Source of the DNA: Phymatolithon calcareum
Taxonomy: Eukaryota; Rhodophyta; Florideophyceae; Hapalidiales
Length of the DNA stretch: 64,000 bases
Assembly (NCBI GenBank): GCA_977006965.1
Contig: OZ345380.1
Coordinates: forward strand, 2,046,001 to 2,110,000
Direction: 5' to 3'
The position numbers and the translations under genes are program-made. Below the pieces are notes generated by a model. It had not been told where the DNA came from. It searched no databases and saw only the letters and a list, made by a program, of their open reading frames with translations. The stretch's first letter is position 1. The number at the start of each line of letters is the position of its first letter. This document shows, piece by piece, positions 44,046 to 55,153 of the stretch.

Positions 44046-44375
44046 CTATCGCACAGACGAGCTGAAGTGATCTTATTGAGGACTATTCCCCTCTGGTGGC
44101 CGCTTTTCACAATGTACGCAACTTGGGTGAAATGCTGTACGACCCAAATGCAAGATGTGTACTACCGACTGTAACGAAACAGTTGAACATCTGTTGCTAC
44201 GCTGTGGTGGACCTTCTGCGTTCAGACGCACGTTTATTGGACGATTAGGTACGAAGACCGTCGGGAAACTATGCCGTGAGAGACCCAGAGACGTACTCAA
44301 ATGTCTGAACAATGAGAATCTGTTTTCGAAGAGCTCAGTCGCTCACAATCTGCGTGAGCGAGCTTTTCGCAATAA
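44046..44375 (+). mobile_element. LINE family E, short 3' copy
   Basis: SHRRAEVILL, then CTTDCNETVEHLLLRCGGPSAFRR and LCRERPRDVLKCLNNENL match the E copy at 43547-43840. Ends AATAAAGAAAGAAG. Sits inside the R-like copy. Confidence 0.65.
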
Positions 44376-44711
44376 AGAAAGAAGAAACCCACCGCCTGGA
44401 ATATCTGGGTACAGCGATCGAGACCAAAGGCGTAACCGACCACGCTAGCCTGAAACGCATCTCCAAAGCGAAAGGTATAGAATAATGGCGCTGCAGCTAA
44501 AGAACTGACAACAACAAAATGCATATCCATCTACAAGGCCTTGCTCCATTTCGATGGGAATACGCAATGCAACTAAGGCCGTAGAAAAAGGCCATTCAAG
44601 CGCATTTGGAGCAGGTAGAAGGACTGTTCTACTCCCTTATATTAAGCCACTTTGCTAAGCAGAATAATGATCGAATGCGAATAATGTGCAGAATCACACC
44701 ACAAGAGCTCA

Positions 44712-45717
44712 TCCGACAGGCCAAGATAGCAGTGTATCAGCTGAGATCACTTGGTGTAACAGCCCGGGGACTCAGCCCCTTAAAATCAATCAAGATGTGC
44801 AAGGCCTTGATACAGCCAAGATTGGAATATGCCATGCACCTGATACCATGGACTACAAGAATTCAAACAACTATTGCAGACGTGGAGAAGACTTTTTTCG
44901 AACAAGTATTTGGTCCAATCGCAAAAAATCGACACGCGAGACTTCGTCTTCTCTGTCGCATACATAATGCGGAAGAAAGAAGACTAGTTCTAGCGTTACG
45001 AATGCTTGAACGAGCCAGAACAAGGAAAATGGGCTTGCTCGCAGTCCCAAGAGAGGACGGAGACGTTGGGGAATTGCAATGGGTGTGTCGTGACATATCA
45101 TCAATGTTACATCACGACCTATTCGAGACGGCACTAACCTATCTTAAGCAGCGAGTTTCAACAAAATCGTTGAGGGACCTGCTCTTTGAAGACGAAGGAG
45201 ACGGCTTGGAGGCGAGCAGAAAGAGGAAAATTCCTTATGATATTCCCGGGTCTACTCCCGCCATCATCAGACTACCGAAAGCACGTCACCGCCTATTGGC
45301 GATTAAATGAGCATTCGGACGTTTTCCCCCATTGAGTATCACACTTCTGGAAAACAAATTCGGTGAAATCGTACCAATTCTCATGAACAAGCTCGAAGTG
45401 TTCCTTCAAAGATATCGACTAACAGAAGAGGAGACTAGTGAGACTGAAAAGGCGCTTGACAAAGTACTATTCCTCGCAATCGTCTTTTATGACGACATGA
45501 CAGAGTAACGGAGCTACCAAGGTAGAAGCATCTGAAACGCATCTCCCTTACAGTCTTATGAGTGTTTCTGGATTCAAAAAAACCACAAGGGCTCAGAAGC
45601 AAGAAAGTAGGAAAGCACTTTGCGATGACGACATGGCAGAGTAACGGAGCTACCAAGGTAGTAGCATCTGAAACGAATCTCCCTTACAGTCTTATGCGTG
45701 TTTCTGAATTCGAAAAA
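44712..45717 (+). mobile_element. LINE family C copy 2, with TSD
   Basis: 14-bp duplication ACCACAAGAGCTCA at 44698-44711 and 45718-45731. The open frame to 45310 is about 90% identical in protein to copy 1 and ends at the same TGA after AIK. The rest (AFGRFPP ... FYDDMTE) continues in frame to about 45508. An internal 136-bp tandem duplication near the 3' end includes the flank (45497-45768). Confidence 0.85.
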
Positions 45718-45768
45718 ACCACAAGAGCTCAGAAGCAAGAAAGTAGGAAAGCACTTTGCGATGCCTTT
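45497..45768 (+). repeat. 136-bp tandem duplication, two units
   Basis: Both units start TGACGACATGRCAGAGTAAC and end AAAGCACTTTGCGA, with about ten differences. The unit spans the 3' end of family C copy 2 and its target flank, so it arose after insertion. Confidence 0.8.
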
Positions 45769-46069
45769 CCTGCATGCAAAACGGAACCTGGAGGAAAGCA
45801 AAAACTACGATGGCAAGGATGACCAATTGGCACAGGCACAGAAGGATATCCGATATTTAGAAGAATACGAACTTCTGGACGTCCCAGCGCAGCGGGGCAT
45901 GGACGGAAAGGTAATTCTGTGCTCCAGAAAGTTTTAAAGAGTGCTGGAATGAGTTTTCTCGTGCTCCAATGGTTCCACTAGGCTTTCACGAGTTGTTTGT
46001 ACAGTTAATGTAACTGTCTTACACTGTTGCACTGTTCAAGATCTTTTATAATTCCAAGAGGGTCTTCAT

Positions 46070-46405
46070 GGTACCTCCGTTTTAGATTCATTGCAAGACG
46101 AAGGTTCACAATCGTTTCCTAGATATCCTCTACTGATCCAGGGCAGGAACAATCTCTAGTTTTAATAGTCTGACCACTGCCATCCTTGTTTCGTCCTCGG
46201 TAATTCCGCGTAGTTACGGTCGTGTGAGATTGCGTTGTACCGTCTCAAGGCTCTTGTCAGCTACCTCATCGAAGTGCACCACATAGAAAGATGTGTACCG
46301 CGAGGGGAAGCGTCCGAAATACAATTTCACTGTCGTCATTCTGGCGCTGCGCGATTTGAGTCGCGCTCTCTCACGTTCACACCTCATCCTGTACTGCGTG
46401 ATCAA
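46070..46405 (-). mobile_element. LINE family D-like C-terminal fragment
   Basis: Minus-strand peptide MTTVKLYFGRFPSRYTSFYVVHF, then KSLETVQRNLTRP and, after a stop, an acidic helix. This follows the pattern of the D copy at 63030-63250 (LAIKYASGRFPQVSTT, ETIRMNLT). Old copy. Confidence 0.45.
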
Positions 46406-47517
46406 TATTCAAATGGTGAAAGAATACGAGGTGCTTCCGTTAAGCAATAACGAAAGTCGGCTGAACGTTTTGCGGAAAACCGCTGCACAAGCGTCTGGAT
46501 GTGTTCGACAAGATCTGTACGGAAAATCCGGGAAGAGTTCTCGTCATCGAGACTGCGGGATGGAGGCCCAAGTCGTGGTCAGAACGAGCGTATACTGGCT
46601 GTCAACAGCGGCTTTGAATACATGTTGAGTGCTGTTGTGAATGCAATAGTGGCCGGAGATGTGGGGCGGCTGCATGGAGTGCGTACTGTGCCCTGTTTGC
46701 GAGATTTGTCGAAAAGAGTCGAGTATAAAGTCCGCTCGTATCGACTATCGGAATATGAAGATGCGAAATGCGGTGCGACGTTGAGTCTGGATTGGTTTGT
46801 AAACAGTTTTCGTGGTATGCCATTGTGCAACTTGTCGGCACAATCTGTGTGACGCATCTTTTCTGTGTGGTTGTGCGTTGCAGCCGTTAAAAGCTGTGTC
46901 GAAGACGAAAACGTCATAGAGAAGATATTCGTTCGGCGTTTGGAGTGCAGCAGTACCAAAACTCGTGTGGGAAGAAGCGGAAGCTGAACAGTGCCCAGAA
47001 AATGGGACAGAAGAACCGAACATCGAAATAAGAGATGTAATCGCGCCGTGTTTCTACATGCTGTGGTCCATGATTTGTTCCTGATTTGCAGTAGAAGTCC
47101 ATGAAACTTGATAATGTGTTGAGTGTTGGGAATAAAACAACTTGCTGCTGCGAATTGTAATAGTGTCACTGAGGCAGTATCAGTGACTTCCACGGCGGAG
47201 AGAAGTTACGACGCCTAGTTTACATGCTATCGTAGCCTGCGACGACAGCGGCTCTCGGTGGACTTCATGAACGTATGACGGTCATGTCGAAGACAAAGTA
47301 CGACAGCGACTTGTCCGATTTCTGTCTTAGCCTGATGAAAACGGCGGCTCTCGGCGGCCGGCTGTGATGGTTGTGCCTGAATGGAGTTGAAAACAGTGAC
47401 AATGCAAGCATTCGAGCGTTTTACGTAGAATGAGATGGACTGAACTTAGCAGGAGCCTGAAGATGACGTCGACTTCGGCGAGACACTGAAGGTTTGAGAC
47501 GATGTGTCCGAGTAGAT
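46406..47517. other. Possible old LTR region of the second Ty3 element
   Basis: No gene recognised. On the minus strand the stretch 47220-47360 repeats CCGAGAGCCGC twice, about 95 bp apart. It lies downstream of the minus-strand Ty3 pol and may contain its 3' LTR, but no pair was found. Confidence 0.3.
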
Positions 47518-49850
47518 CTAAGAGTAGGAAAGATCTTCCGGCGGCCTAGAAATCGAGGAGTCGTCTTGGGAGATAGGTCTTTTCCTTTGACGACCACTTC
47601 TGCGGAGATTCTTCTGACAAAGGTGGGCAGCGAGTATGGGAGAGGGGTTGACCGGAGTTGAGGGCCCGGTCGATATGTCGAAATTAAGTGTGGGTGAGAA
47701 CTGTATCGTGCCTTTGAAAGGGATGACGTACTGTGCGTGCACAGCTTCAGTGCGAACTACGCCGTCAGCATTTGTGGAGACTGTACACATGTTGGATGTG
47801 GGGTTAAAACCTGCCAATACCAGAGAGCTGAATTGAAGCTTTGAAGTTCCAGAGATTGACCTTTGCTTGGCGGAAGTCGAATGTACACCGGAACACCGAT
47901 GAGAACATTGAATGATCCTCGGGATTGATTCAGTCGCTTCTGAGAAATGGCGTGATATGTCAATAAGTTCGAGGCGGCTTGTGAACAAGCGTCGAAGATG
48001 TTTTACTTGAGCGTGGAAACGTATTCCGAAACAGAGGAGTCATCACTGCAGAAGAAAATGAGTATGCTCAAAACCGGATGCGCTGATTCCAAGCCATGCT
48101 TCCTGAAGAAGGCTTGGTGTCGGTAGACGTGTGTACAGTTTGACGATAGGCTTGAATAACTGTCTTCAAGTACCTGGACCACAAATTTTCAAAGCCTTTC
48201 AATCCTGTATGGTCCGGTTTGCGCATTCGACAAACCCTTGTGATTGAGAGTTATGACGAGGATCAGGGATGACGGTGGAGATATAGTCCGTCATAATCTT
48301 ACGAAATTCGATTGTCAACAGTTCAGGAGCTCTGTCCGCAAACACTTGCGATCACGCGTAGTTTTCGGAAAGCCAATATTCTTTGAAGGCGCTGATAATC
48401 GCTTAACTTGTGCTATCACGGAGAGGTACCGTGACAAGCCATTTTGTTAAATGGATCATCACAAGTATCCAACGGATGCCTTCGGGATTTGTATTAGGCG
48501 GACCGATGATGTCCACAGACATACGATTTGTGGATGATGTGGCAGCCGTAGAGCTTAAGAGAGCTTGCATGTAGGATTTGGAGTTCCAGCAATTGCAGGT
48601 ATGACAAGAAGCGATAAACAGGGTCACGTCCTTGAAAATATGCAGCCAGTAGAAATGTTAGCAATTGATGAACAAAGTGTTTGACCAGTGCGACGGAGTG
48701 CCGGATGACGGAAAAGTGTCATGACTTGTGTTCGAAGAGAATGTGGGACAAAAGGACCGAGGAACGATTGGGAACGAGGATGTTCATTAGCTTGGAGCTC
48801 CAAATCGTGGGATCGGAAATCCATTATACGCATTAGTATACCTTCCAAGATGATGAACCGGTTCGAACAAGACTTACGATTTTTCATGTGTTTCGGTTGG
48901 CAAAGAGTCAAAGCGGTTTCACTCTCAAAGGAGAGACGAGGAAGCGCCAAGGTCGAGTCAGGCTGCTCGAACAACACTCGACAGAACGGGTTACGATGTT
49001 CAGCAGGGAAGAATTACGACGCGTAGAATGGGTTGTCATTACAAGATGATAAAATACTGGGCATAGTGCTGACTGGAGAAGGAACGGGTGATTCTGCGGA
49101 CCGGACGGGGTCGGAGAGCAAGACCGAGAGAATGCAAAGAAATGGGTGTCGTGAATGGGCACCTGCAACTTGGTCCTGAGGACTGAGAAGGGCTTCTCTG
49201 TGAAGCGAGAGCTGGAAACCAATAACGACCACCGAAGAAGTTTTGGAGAAAGTGTCTTAGCTGTCGACAGCCATTGTAACGAAGAGGCGTTCGTTCCGCG
49301 AGACGAACTAGTGACAATAAAAATAAACGCAGAACTTCTTCAGGGAATATACAAATGTATAGAGTTCCTTCTAGATTGTACTCCATTTAAATTTTCAGTC
49401 TCTGCAAGCGTAACTGAGAAATTGAACAGGCTTCAATTGACCAGAATCATCGTCCTGGTGAAAAACTGCGCCGACTCCAACGTCACTCGCGTCCATAGAA
49501 AGAATGAAAAGTCGCTGCCATTGTAGAAACGCGAGTACAGTGCTGCATGAGATTCTGGTCTTCAACTCAGAAAATGATTCCTCTCTTTCGGGAGTCCACG
49601 AGAAGGCGGCGTGCTTTTTTTTTAAAGCAATCAAGGGTACAGCAAAGTGATCGAAGCGATATATGAACCGACGATAGATATTGGCGAGTGCAACGACACT
49701 TTTAACAGCTTTCTTGGCCGCATATGGAGAGAGTGCGTCACGAGGAGATGGAAAGTTATTAACAGCATCCATAAATGCAGATTTGAGAAGAATGCCTTCA
49801 CGAGTGACGATGTGTCCAAGGAAAGGAGTAAGCGCGGAGTGACAAAAAGA
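47518..49850 (-). pseudogene. Second Ty3/gypsy pol, heavily decayed
   Basis: From high to low coordinates: the RT end LGHIVTREGI and NIYRRFIYRFDHFAVPLIALKK, then FSWTPEREESFSELK. RNase H start ILSMDASDVGVGAVFHQ and FLSYACRD follow (49850-49395). Integrase zinc region is at 48980-48620, the core SVDIIGPPNTNPEGIRWILVMIHLTKW at 48530-48415, and QGFVECANRTIQD near the catalytic Glu in another frame. The C-terminal GPSTPVNPSP and RRSGRQRKRP lie at 47700-47550. Many frameshifts. A different lineage from the element at 35183. Confidence 0.7.
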
Positions 49851-49859
49851 GTGACTAAG

Positions 49860-51125
49860 AAAAAGTGGAGTGCAGCGGGGCGGACAAGGGAACAACGAGA
49901 GCGGCTGTGCATAGGATGCGAGTAATGAGAATTGTGGTGGATGAGCAGGCCAAGGAGCTAAATGTGGGGATATTCGAGCGCAGCACAATGACACATGAAG
50001 CGGAGCAAGAACATGAGAGTGGCACGCTGGGTAGGACAGGACACAAGACTCAGAAGATTGGCGAACAAGGGTGAGCGGAAGGTAAGAATACAGAAAACGG
50101 GGATAGAGGGGCGACGGAAAAGGATGCTAAATTGGAGGACTGGGTTTTTCGGATAAAGGATATGAGCATGCTTCTTTTCTGGCTCAAGGGGCATAAGGAG
50201 TGACAAGAAGGGCACAAGAGGTCACAGAGTGAGTGGCATGGAGAGGTGAAAGGGTAGAGCGAAGTGACAAATGTGACGGATGGATGGAAAGGGGAGCGTC
50301 ACAAGAGGCGTACGATTGGCCACCGCGTGACACAAAAGAAAAGTGCTGACTGAAACAAAGAGCGTCAAGTGAAGCAAGGGACCAGAACGACAAAGGGGGG
50401 GAGTTGTAAAATTGGAGTGACACAAAAGGTGCACCAGGCGTAAGGGAGTGACACAGGGGTGTAAGGAGTGGGTTCAGGTGATATAAGGGAGGTTCAAGAA
50501 GGGTAGAATAGGAAAATAGAGATGGACAAAACGGGAGCGAAGGGTAGAAGGGGAGTGGTACAAGGGGCATCCCAACGGAAAGAGAGCGGGACAAGGTTCC
50601 GCAAGGAGTAAATTGAGAGATACGCAAAGAGTTAAAGGGGAGTGTCGACAAGGGCACGAGGGGTAGAAGCGATATTCCAAGAAGGGGAAAGGGGAAAAAA
50701 GGGACGAACACAAGTGATGAAATGGAAGTTATGCAAAACGCGGAAGGGGTAACCCGAGAGAGAGACGAGGGGCGTATCGAGGCAGCGAAGTGATGAAATT
50801 GTCGAAAGCAGTAAGCGGAGAGTGGCACAAAGGGTGAATAGGAAAAATACAGAGTGACAAAGGGCGGATGGAGGAGGAACGAGAGAGCCGATACACAGCA
50901 CGCGAGTAATTACGAGTGTGGCGGATTAATAGGCTAAGAGTGAAATTTGGGGCCGATGGACTGCAGATCAGTGACGCATGGAGCGGAGGAAGGACACGAG
51001 CTGGAACGTTGGGCAGATCAGGACACGGGATTCAGACGAGGAGCGGAAAAGGGTTAGGGGAGGGTAAATATGCAAAACACGGAGACGGGAGGGGAATGGA
51101 GAAGAACACTAAATTGGAGGAATAG
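49860..51125. repeat. Purine-rich minisatellite framed by direct repeats
   Basis: The core 50140-50870 is a diverged tandem array on a purine-rich plus strand with recurring GAGTGACACAAGGGG-like units of roughly 25-35 bp. It is flanked by two diverged direct repeats, 49868-50140 and 50880-51124. These share CGAGTAAT, GGACACGGGATTCAGA-like blocks and the end CTAAATTGGAGGA. It lies where the second Ty3 reverse transcriptase should continue, so it probably interrupts that element. Confidence 0.6.
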
Positions 51126-52016
51126 ATCTTTTGTTTAAAGACCTACATCCCCATCTTATATTTTCACTTTTATTTTTTATGAGCTTGGGAATCCGAGAGG
51201 CTCATTGGACACTTTCTGTTATGGCAGTACATAATTGGCTAAGCAAAAAAAGTCCCCGCGCCGTGGAAACTTTTTTTAGAAATTCTCAGCAGAGCGTTCC
51301 TTCGAAAATCGGGACACCTCCTTATACGCGCAGTTTAAGACGACTTTCTGATCAGTTCTTCGCATTTCGAAAACTATTATAGAAAGCCAAGAATGTATGT
51401 TATCCAAAAATCAAAAAAAATCAAAGAAAAGGGATGAAATAAGGAGTGTAGAGCACTTTTCGTAATACTGATCTTGAAAAAGAATCGCCTACAAAGATGG
51501 AAAATTATGTTGAAAAGGACTCGATGAATTTCTTATTGCCTCGGTCAAAAGTTTCAAATGGTTGTAGAGTACTACAGGAATACCGCAAATTTGGTAAATT
51601 CGAACGTCTAGGTGCCAAAAATTTCGCACCGCGAGACCAAAAGTTTTTTAAAAACGGCAAAGGAACAGGCGAAAATATAGTAAAATTCACGTTGCGTCCC
51701 GACGAGAAGCTAAAACTGTTCGAAGGAAACACAGTAAGCATTTTTCTGTAATGACTGATTAGAGGCGAACATTGGAAACTTTTGCTGACTTCATATTTGA
51801 AAATATTTCACTGTTTCTATACATTTTCTTGAAACTGGATGCAGTCCCGTCGGTACAAACGACATAATTAAATTTTTCATCCAGTTTATGAGCATTGTTT
51901 TGGCCAGTGAGAGCGCTGTAAATATGGGGAAGTAGGTCTTTAAGTTCTCCATACTTTACACTCTTCATTTTCTATCTTTTGCATAGGCGCAAAGCGCCGC
52001 CACGGAGCCACTTGTC
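51126..52016. other. Stretch with small frames only
   Basis: A minus-strand frame 51968-51759 (KFNYVVCTDGTASSF) has a look of the region before the RuvC core in some TnpB/Fanzor-like proteins, but no catalytic motif follows. Not called. Confidence 0.2.
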
Positions 52017-52116
52017 TGTACTAAAATCTCCCGGAGCTGCACAGCGATGATTGGCTAACTTGTAGTGAAGAGATCTCGCTGAGAGGCGTATCATAATTCC
52101 CACCCAAAGGCATTAC
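52017..52116. mobile_element. Right arm of a fold-back element
   Basis: Matches 30720-30816: ACTAAAATCTCCCGGAG, GCACAGCGATG, GATCTCGCTGAG, GGCGTATCATAA and AAAGGCATTACA. The left arm is not found nearby. Confidence 0.7.
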
Positions 52117-52614
52117 AGTACATTGTCTTATGTATCATAAAGAGCAATGTGCCGTGAGTAGTTAAGCATACACCAAAGGATGACGCCGCATAGCTTACCA
52201 TTCCTTCCGGGACAACTGGAAGTCTCGGTTTCGTGTCACGCCAGGGGGTCTTTTGGTGATGACTATGAGAATTAAACAGAAGGTAAAAATATTGTTGGGC
52301 AACGCCCGGGCGTTAGCTTAGCGTTGGTAATGAAAAAAAGGGTATCTCCGTACGCGAGGAGTTACGTCATTCAGGATACAGCCAATCAGCACTCATTTAT
52401 GAACTGAAGAATCCCGAGATTACAATCTCCAGCTCCTTGCTTGGCCGTATGTGACCGGGAAGCCGGGACGGCGACCACCAGTTCTGAACTTGAATTATAT
52501 CACCGGGGCGGTCTTGATCGAAGCGGTCAACTTTGGCAAATCAGTAGGGAAGACAGTGCTCGGTGGGGGCAGTGCCGCGCCGCGCCTTGAAGGTCAGGTA
52601 GCTAAGAGAAAAAA
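52117..52614. other. Intergenic stretch, nothing recognised
   Basis: No gene or repeat recognised. Confidence 0.3.
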
Positions 52615-53680
52615 TTTTGGAATTTGGAAATTCTAATGAGGCTGTACGGGAAATGCTTTTCAGCTGCGCACACTCTTTTTTGCACCGCTAATATACTAAA
52701 CTCCGTGCAACGCGGGTTAGAATCACAGGCCTAATTTGAAAAACTCTCCCCCTGTTCCGCATGAAAAAGGGTGGAGGGCAAAGCTTTTGGTCCACTTGCC
52801 AGATTGCTTTAGCTCTATTTTGACGAGCTGTCTAGTCCATATCACCGTAAAAGTCGATGGTGAAGAAGCAATACTGTTCGAGTGCTTGGTGATTTTAATC
52901 TCTTCTTGCCTTAATCTACCTTATGCTCAATGGTGGGGGGGGGGGGAGGGGGGAGCTAAGCTGACCGAGTGCCAACTTTACCGCAGAGGCCTCTTCTCAT
53001 CTCTTGACGTTGATCACAGCGCTCGTAACAGGAATTACGATTCAAGACGTCGTCGTACCAAAGCTTGATCGCTTGGAAATCACCGGCAACGTGGAAGTGT
53101 ATCGCGCGGCAGCAAGCACGCCGGCACTTCCCGATGGTACACAAAAAATCCTGAAATTGAATATGAATGTAAGCGACTCACTGGAGCAATTGTTGGGAGA
53201 GAAAGACGAATCAAGGATATACTGAATAGTCAAACTACGTGAGCTTAGAAAATCGTGCGAAAGCGGCCCTGTTACTCTTCAAGAGAGGCCTTGGGAGCTT
53301 TTAAAATAAATCAACACATATCCCCAACTTTACCGCTAATTGGCGATGTCGTGTTTTCGGGAGTTGGATGATCGCATCGTACGGAATTTTCCTTTATATC
53401 CTTCGACTTTGAAGAGAAAGTCACTGCAGGATGTAGCTGAAACTACCTGCTTGAAGAAAAAGTCGTGATATAACATTGCCGATACGCCGCGACTCACAGA
53501 TTGCAATTCACCCACTTCTTCTTCATCCCTTGAGACATTTCGCATCATGACTCCGTGGCAGGCATGCAAACGCTTCATGTGTGAGCATGATGCTGGCGTT
53601 GTACACAGAGAACGTTGCGAAACATGTCTGCGAAACCCATATTGCCGCGAACTAGCACGTGTATGGAAGAGCGGAAGAGA
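52615..53680 (-). mobile_element. LINE family C copy 4, split by R copy 3
   Basis: The 3' part is 52615-52984 (minus; poly-G run at 52934-52955 inside). The coding remainder resumes at 53324: EEEVGELQSVSRGVSAMLYHD and FLFKVEGYKGKFRTM, matching GELQWVCRDISSMLHHD of copies 1 and 2. Decayed. Confidence 0.65.
52985..53323 (+). mobile_element. LINE family R copy 3, 339 bp
   Basis: Perfect 13-bp duplication CCAACTTTACCGC (52972-52984 and 53324-53336). Bases 53150-53323 are nearly identical to 22396-22575 and end CACATATCC. The first 165 bp do not match copy 1 and are of unknown origin. Confidence 0.85.
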
Positions 53681-54643
53681 TTGAGTTACCAACGCTTTTC
53701 TGCGGAGGCTGCTTAGATCAAAACATTCCAGAATCCATTTTCTGTCGCAAAAGCACACAATTGACATTGGAAATCGACCCACCAAGCGAAGTTGAATGAT
53801 GCTTCCTGTGTTTGTTTAATTGAATGGCTTTGTGCTTTGCCACAATTCCAGCAACACGATACCTTTTTGGTTTTGTTCTGTTGATATGCCAGGCATAAGA
53901 GACATACTTCACATCTGCCGCGCATCATTGCGTCATGCACTAAGAAGTCGCGTTCCCTTTGAACCCTCCGTCAACGAGCCGTAGGATAGTCCTATACGTC
54001 ATCGCCCCTCTCTTTTTCACCACGGCATTCACTCTGTGAGTAGCATCTACAGACGCGTTGGCACTTCTTCTTCACCCGTGAGCCGTATCACTCCAAACGT
54101 AGTGCTACTACTGCATTTGTAGTACATAATGCTGTCCCTGTGCCGCAAATCACTGACAGCGGGGATGACAACGCCGACCCACATTCTCAGCAACTGAATG
54201 AACTATCCTCTTCCATGCTGTCCAGAATATTTGTCACGCGAGCTCTGCATTCACTTTCGTTGTTGTCAACAGCAATAATGATCATAGGTAACAGTTGACA
54301 ATGTAATTATTCATTTTTTTGAGGTGACCCGTGCCCCCTTGACGGAGTAAGTTGGCTACCTACCATACAGGAGGGTGTTTCTAGCAGCGTGAAACATACC
54401 TGTTATTGGGATATTACGCTATGGTGATCTCTACTTGTTCGGCTTCTGCCAGGCTGAATTACCATCGGTGCGACGCTGTGCTGTGCCGCTGGTCTCCACC
54501 TCAGCGGACGTGGCCAGTGGTCAGTCATGTTCTCAAGGACCGCTTCTAACTCCCCTCGCTGGCTTCGAGTCCAATTGTGGTTTGTTCAACTAGTTGACAG
54601 CAACCATTGTGAATGCAGAGGTCGTGTAACAAATGTAGCGGGC
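53681..54643. other. Stretch with a Cys-rich minus-strand remnant
   Basis: The minus strand 53940-53713 reads RGRCEVCLLC ... CCWNCGKAQ, a zinc-finger-like pattern such as ends some piggyBac transposases. No other part of such a protein is seen. Confidence 0.25.
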
Positions 54644-54668
54644 ATCAAACCCCGTCATGGGGTTTGAT
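54644..54668. repeat. Perfect 10-bp stem hairpin
   Basis: ATCAAACCCC, loop GTCAT, GGGGTTTGAT. Confidence 0.85.
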
Positions 54669-54677
54669 ACTCACATT

Positions 54678-54778
54678 GTACAGTATGTACTTCCACATGA
54701 TACAGTAGTATGTTCTGCGCTGTCTTCATAGAACAGCCACACAATAGAACACGCACCGATATATGGTACATACTGTAC
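54678..54778. repeat. 13-bp inverted repeat pair, each end also palindromic
   Basis: GTACAGTATGTAC (54678-54690) and GTACATACTGTAC (54766-54778) are exact inverse complements, 75 bp apart. Possibly a tiny MITE or a bound-factor site pair. Confidence 0.7.
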
Positions 54779-54917
54779 CACATTTCCAATAGAAAGAGAG
54801 AAGGCGTTCTCGTAAGGGCATAAATCAGGGACCGTTGCAGAGTCAGAAGTGATAGCGACAGCAAAGAAACTACAGTAGCTTTTCTGCTATGCTGGACCCC
54901 AAGGGCGAGGACTCAAA

Positions 54918-55136
54918 GCATTGTCGTTTACTAGGAAGGTGGCTAGATATGATACCCAATTGAAGGACGAATTGAAACTGATTCCTACTGCGCTCTTGTT
55001 ACCAAGAAAAGAAACTTTTCCATAGACAGAATCCAGTCAAAACGTCTTGGCACTGGGAAGTTGCCCCAAGCGTCAGCAGATGCGTTGGTAACTTTTAAAT
55101 AAAAATCTCCCTTTATTCTTAGTCGTACATCTTATT
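54918..55136 (+). mobile_element. LINE family A short copy with 17-bp TSD
   Basis: 219 bp bounded by AAGGGCGAGGACTCAAA at 54901-54917 and 55137-55153. Contains the family A 3' UTR, hairpin (55060-55090) and TTTTAAATAAAAATCTCC. It proves that the hairpin-tail sequence moves as the 3' end of a retroelement. Confidence 0.85.
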
Positions 55137-55153
55137 AAGGGCGAGGACTCAAA

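Larger units (their letters stand above)
43903..45940 (+). mobile_element. R-like LINE copy split by two insertions
   Basis: Three pieces join into one R-type reverse transcriptase. The first is 43903-44045 (NLLDAATSWARKNGMTWNTEEGKSEV ... LAGSELH). The second is 44376-44711 (THRLEYLGTAIETKGVTD ... EQVEGLFYSL ... MRIMCRITPQEL). The third is 45732-45940 (RSKKVGKHFA ... KDIRYLEEYELL). Order and spacing match R copy 1. Frameshifts and stops throughout. The 5' part is cut by the family E copy ending at 43888. Confidence 0.65.

Noticed and set aside
20425-45310. TGA read as a sense codon genome-wide
   Set aside because: In-frame TGA occurs only in retroelement and transposon remnants. The SDR, Hint, zinc-ribbon and secreted genes have no internal TGA, so nonsense mutations explain it.
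50184-50828. 214-codon minus-strand protein
   Set aside because: Low-complexity Ser/Pro/Leu reading of the pyrimidine-rich strand of a minisatellite.
51759-51968. Fanzor/TnpB-like protein
   Set aside because: Only a short TDGTASS-like stretch; no RuvC or zinc motifs follow in any frame.
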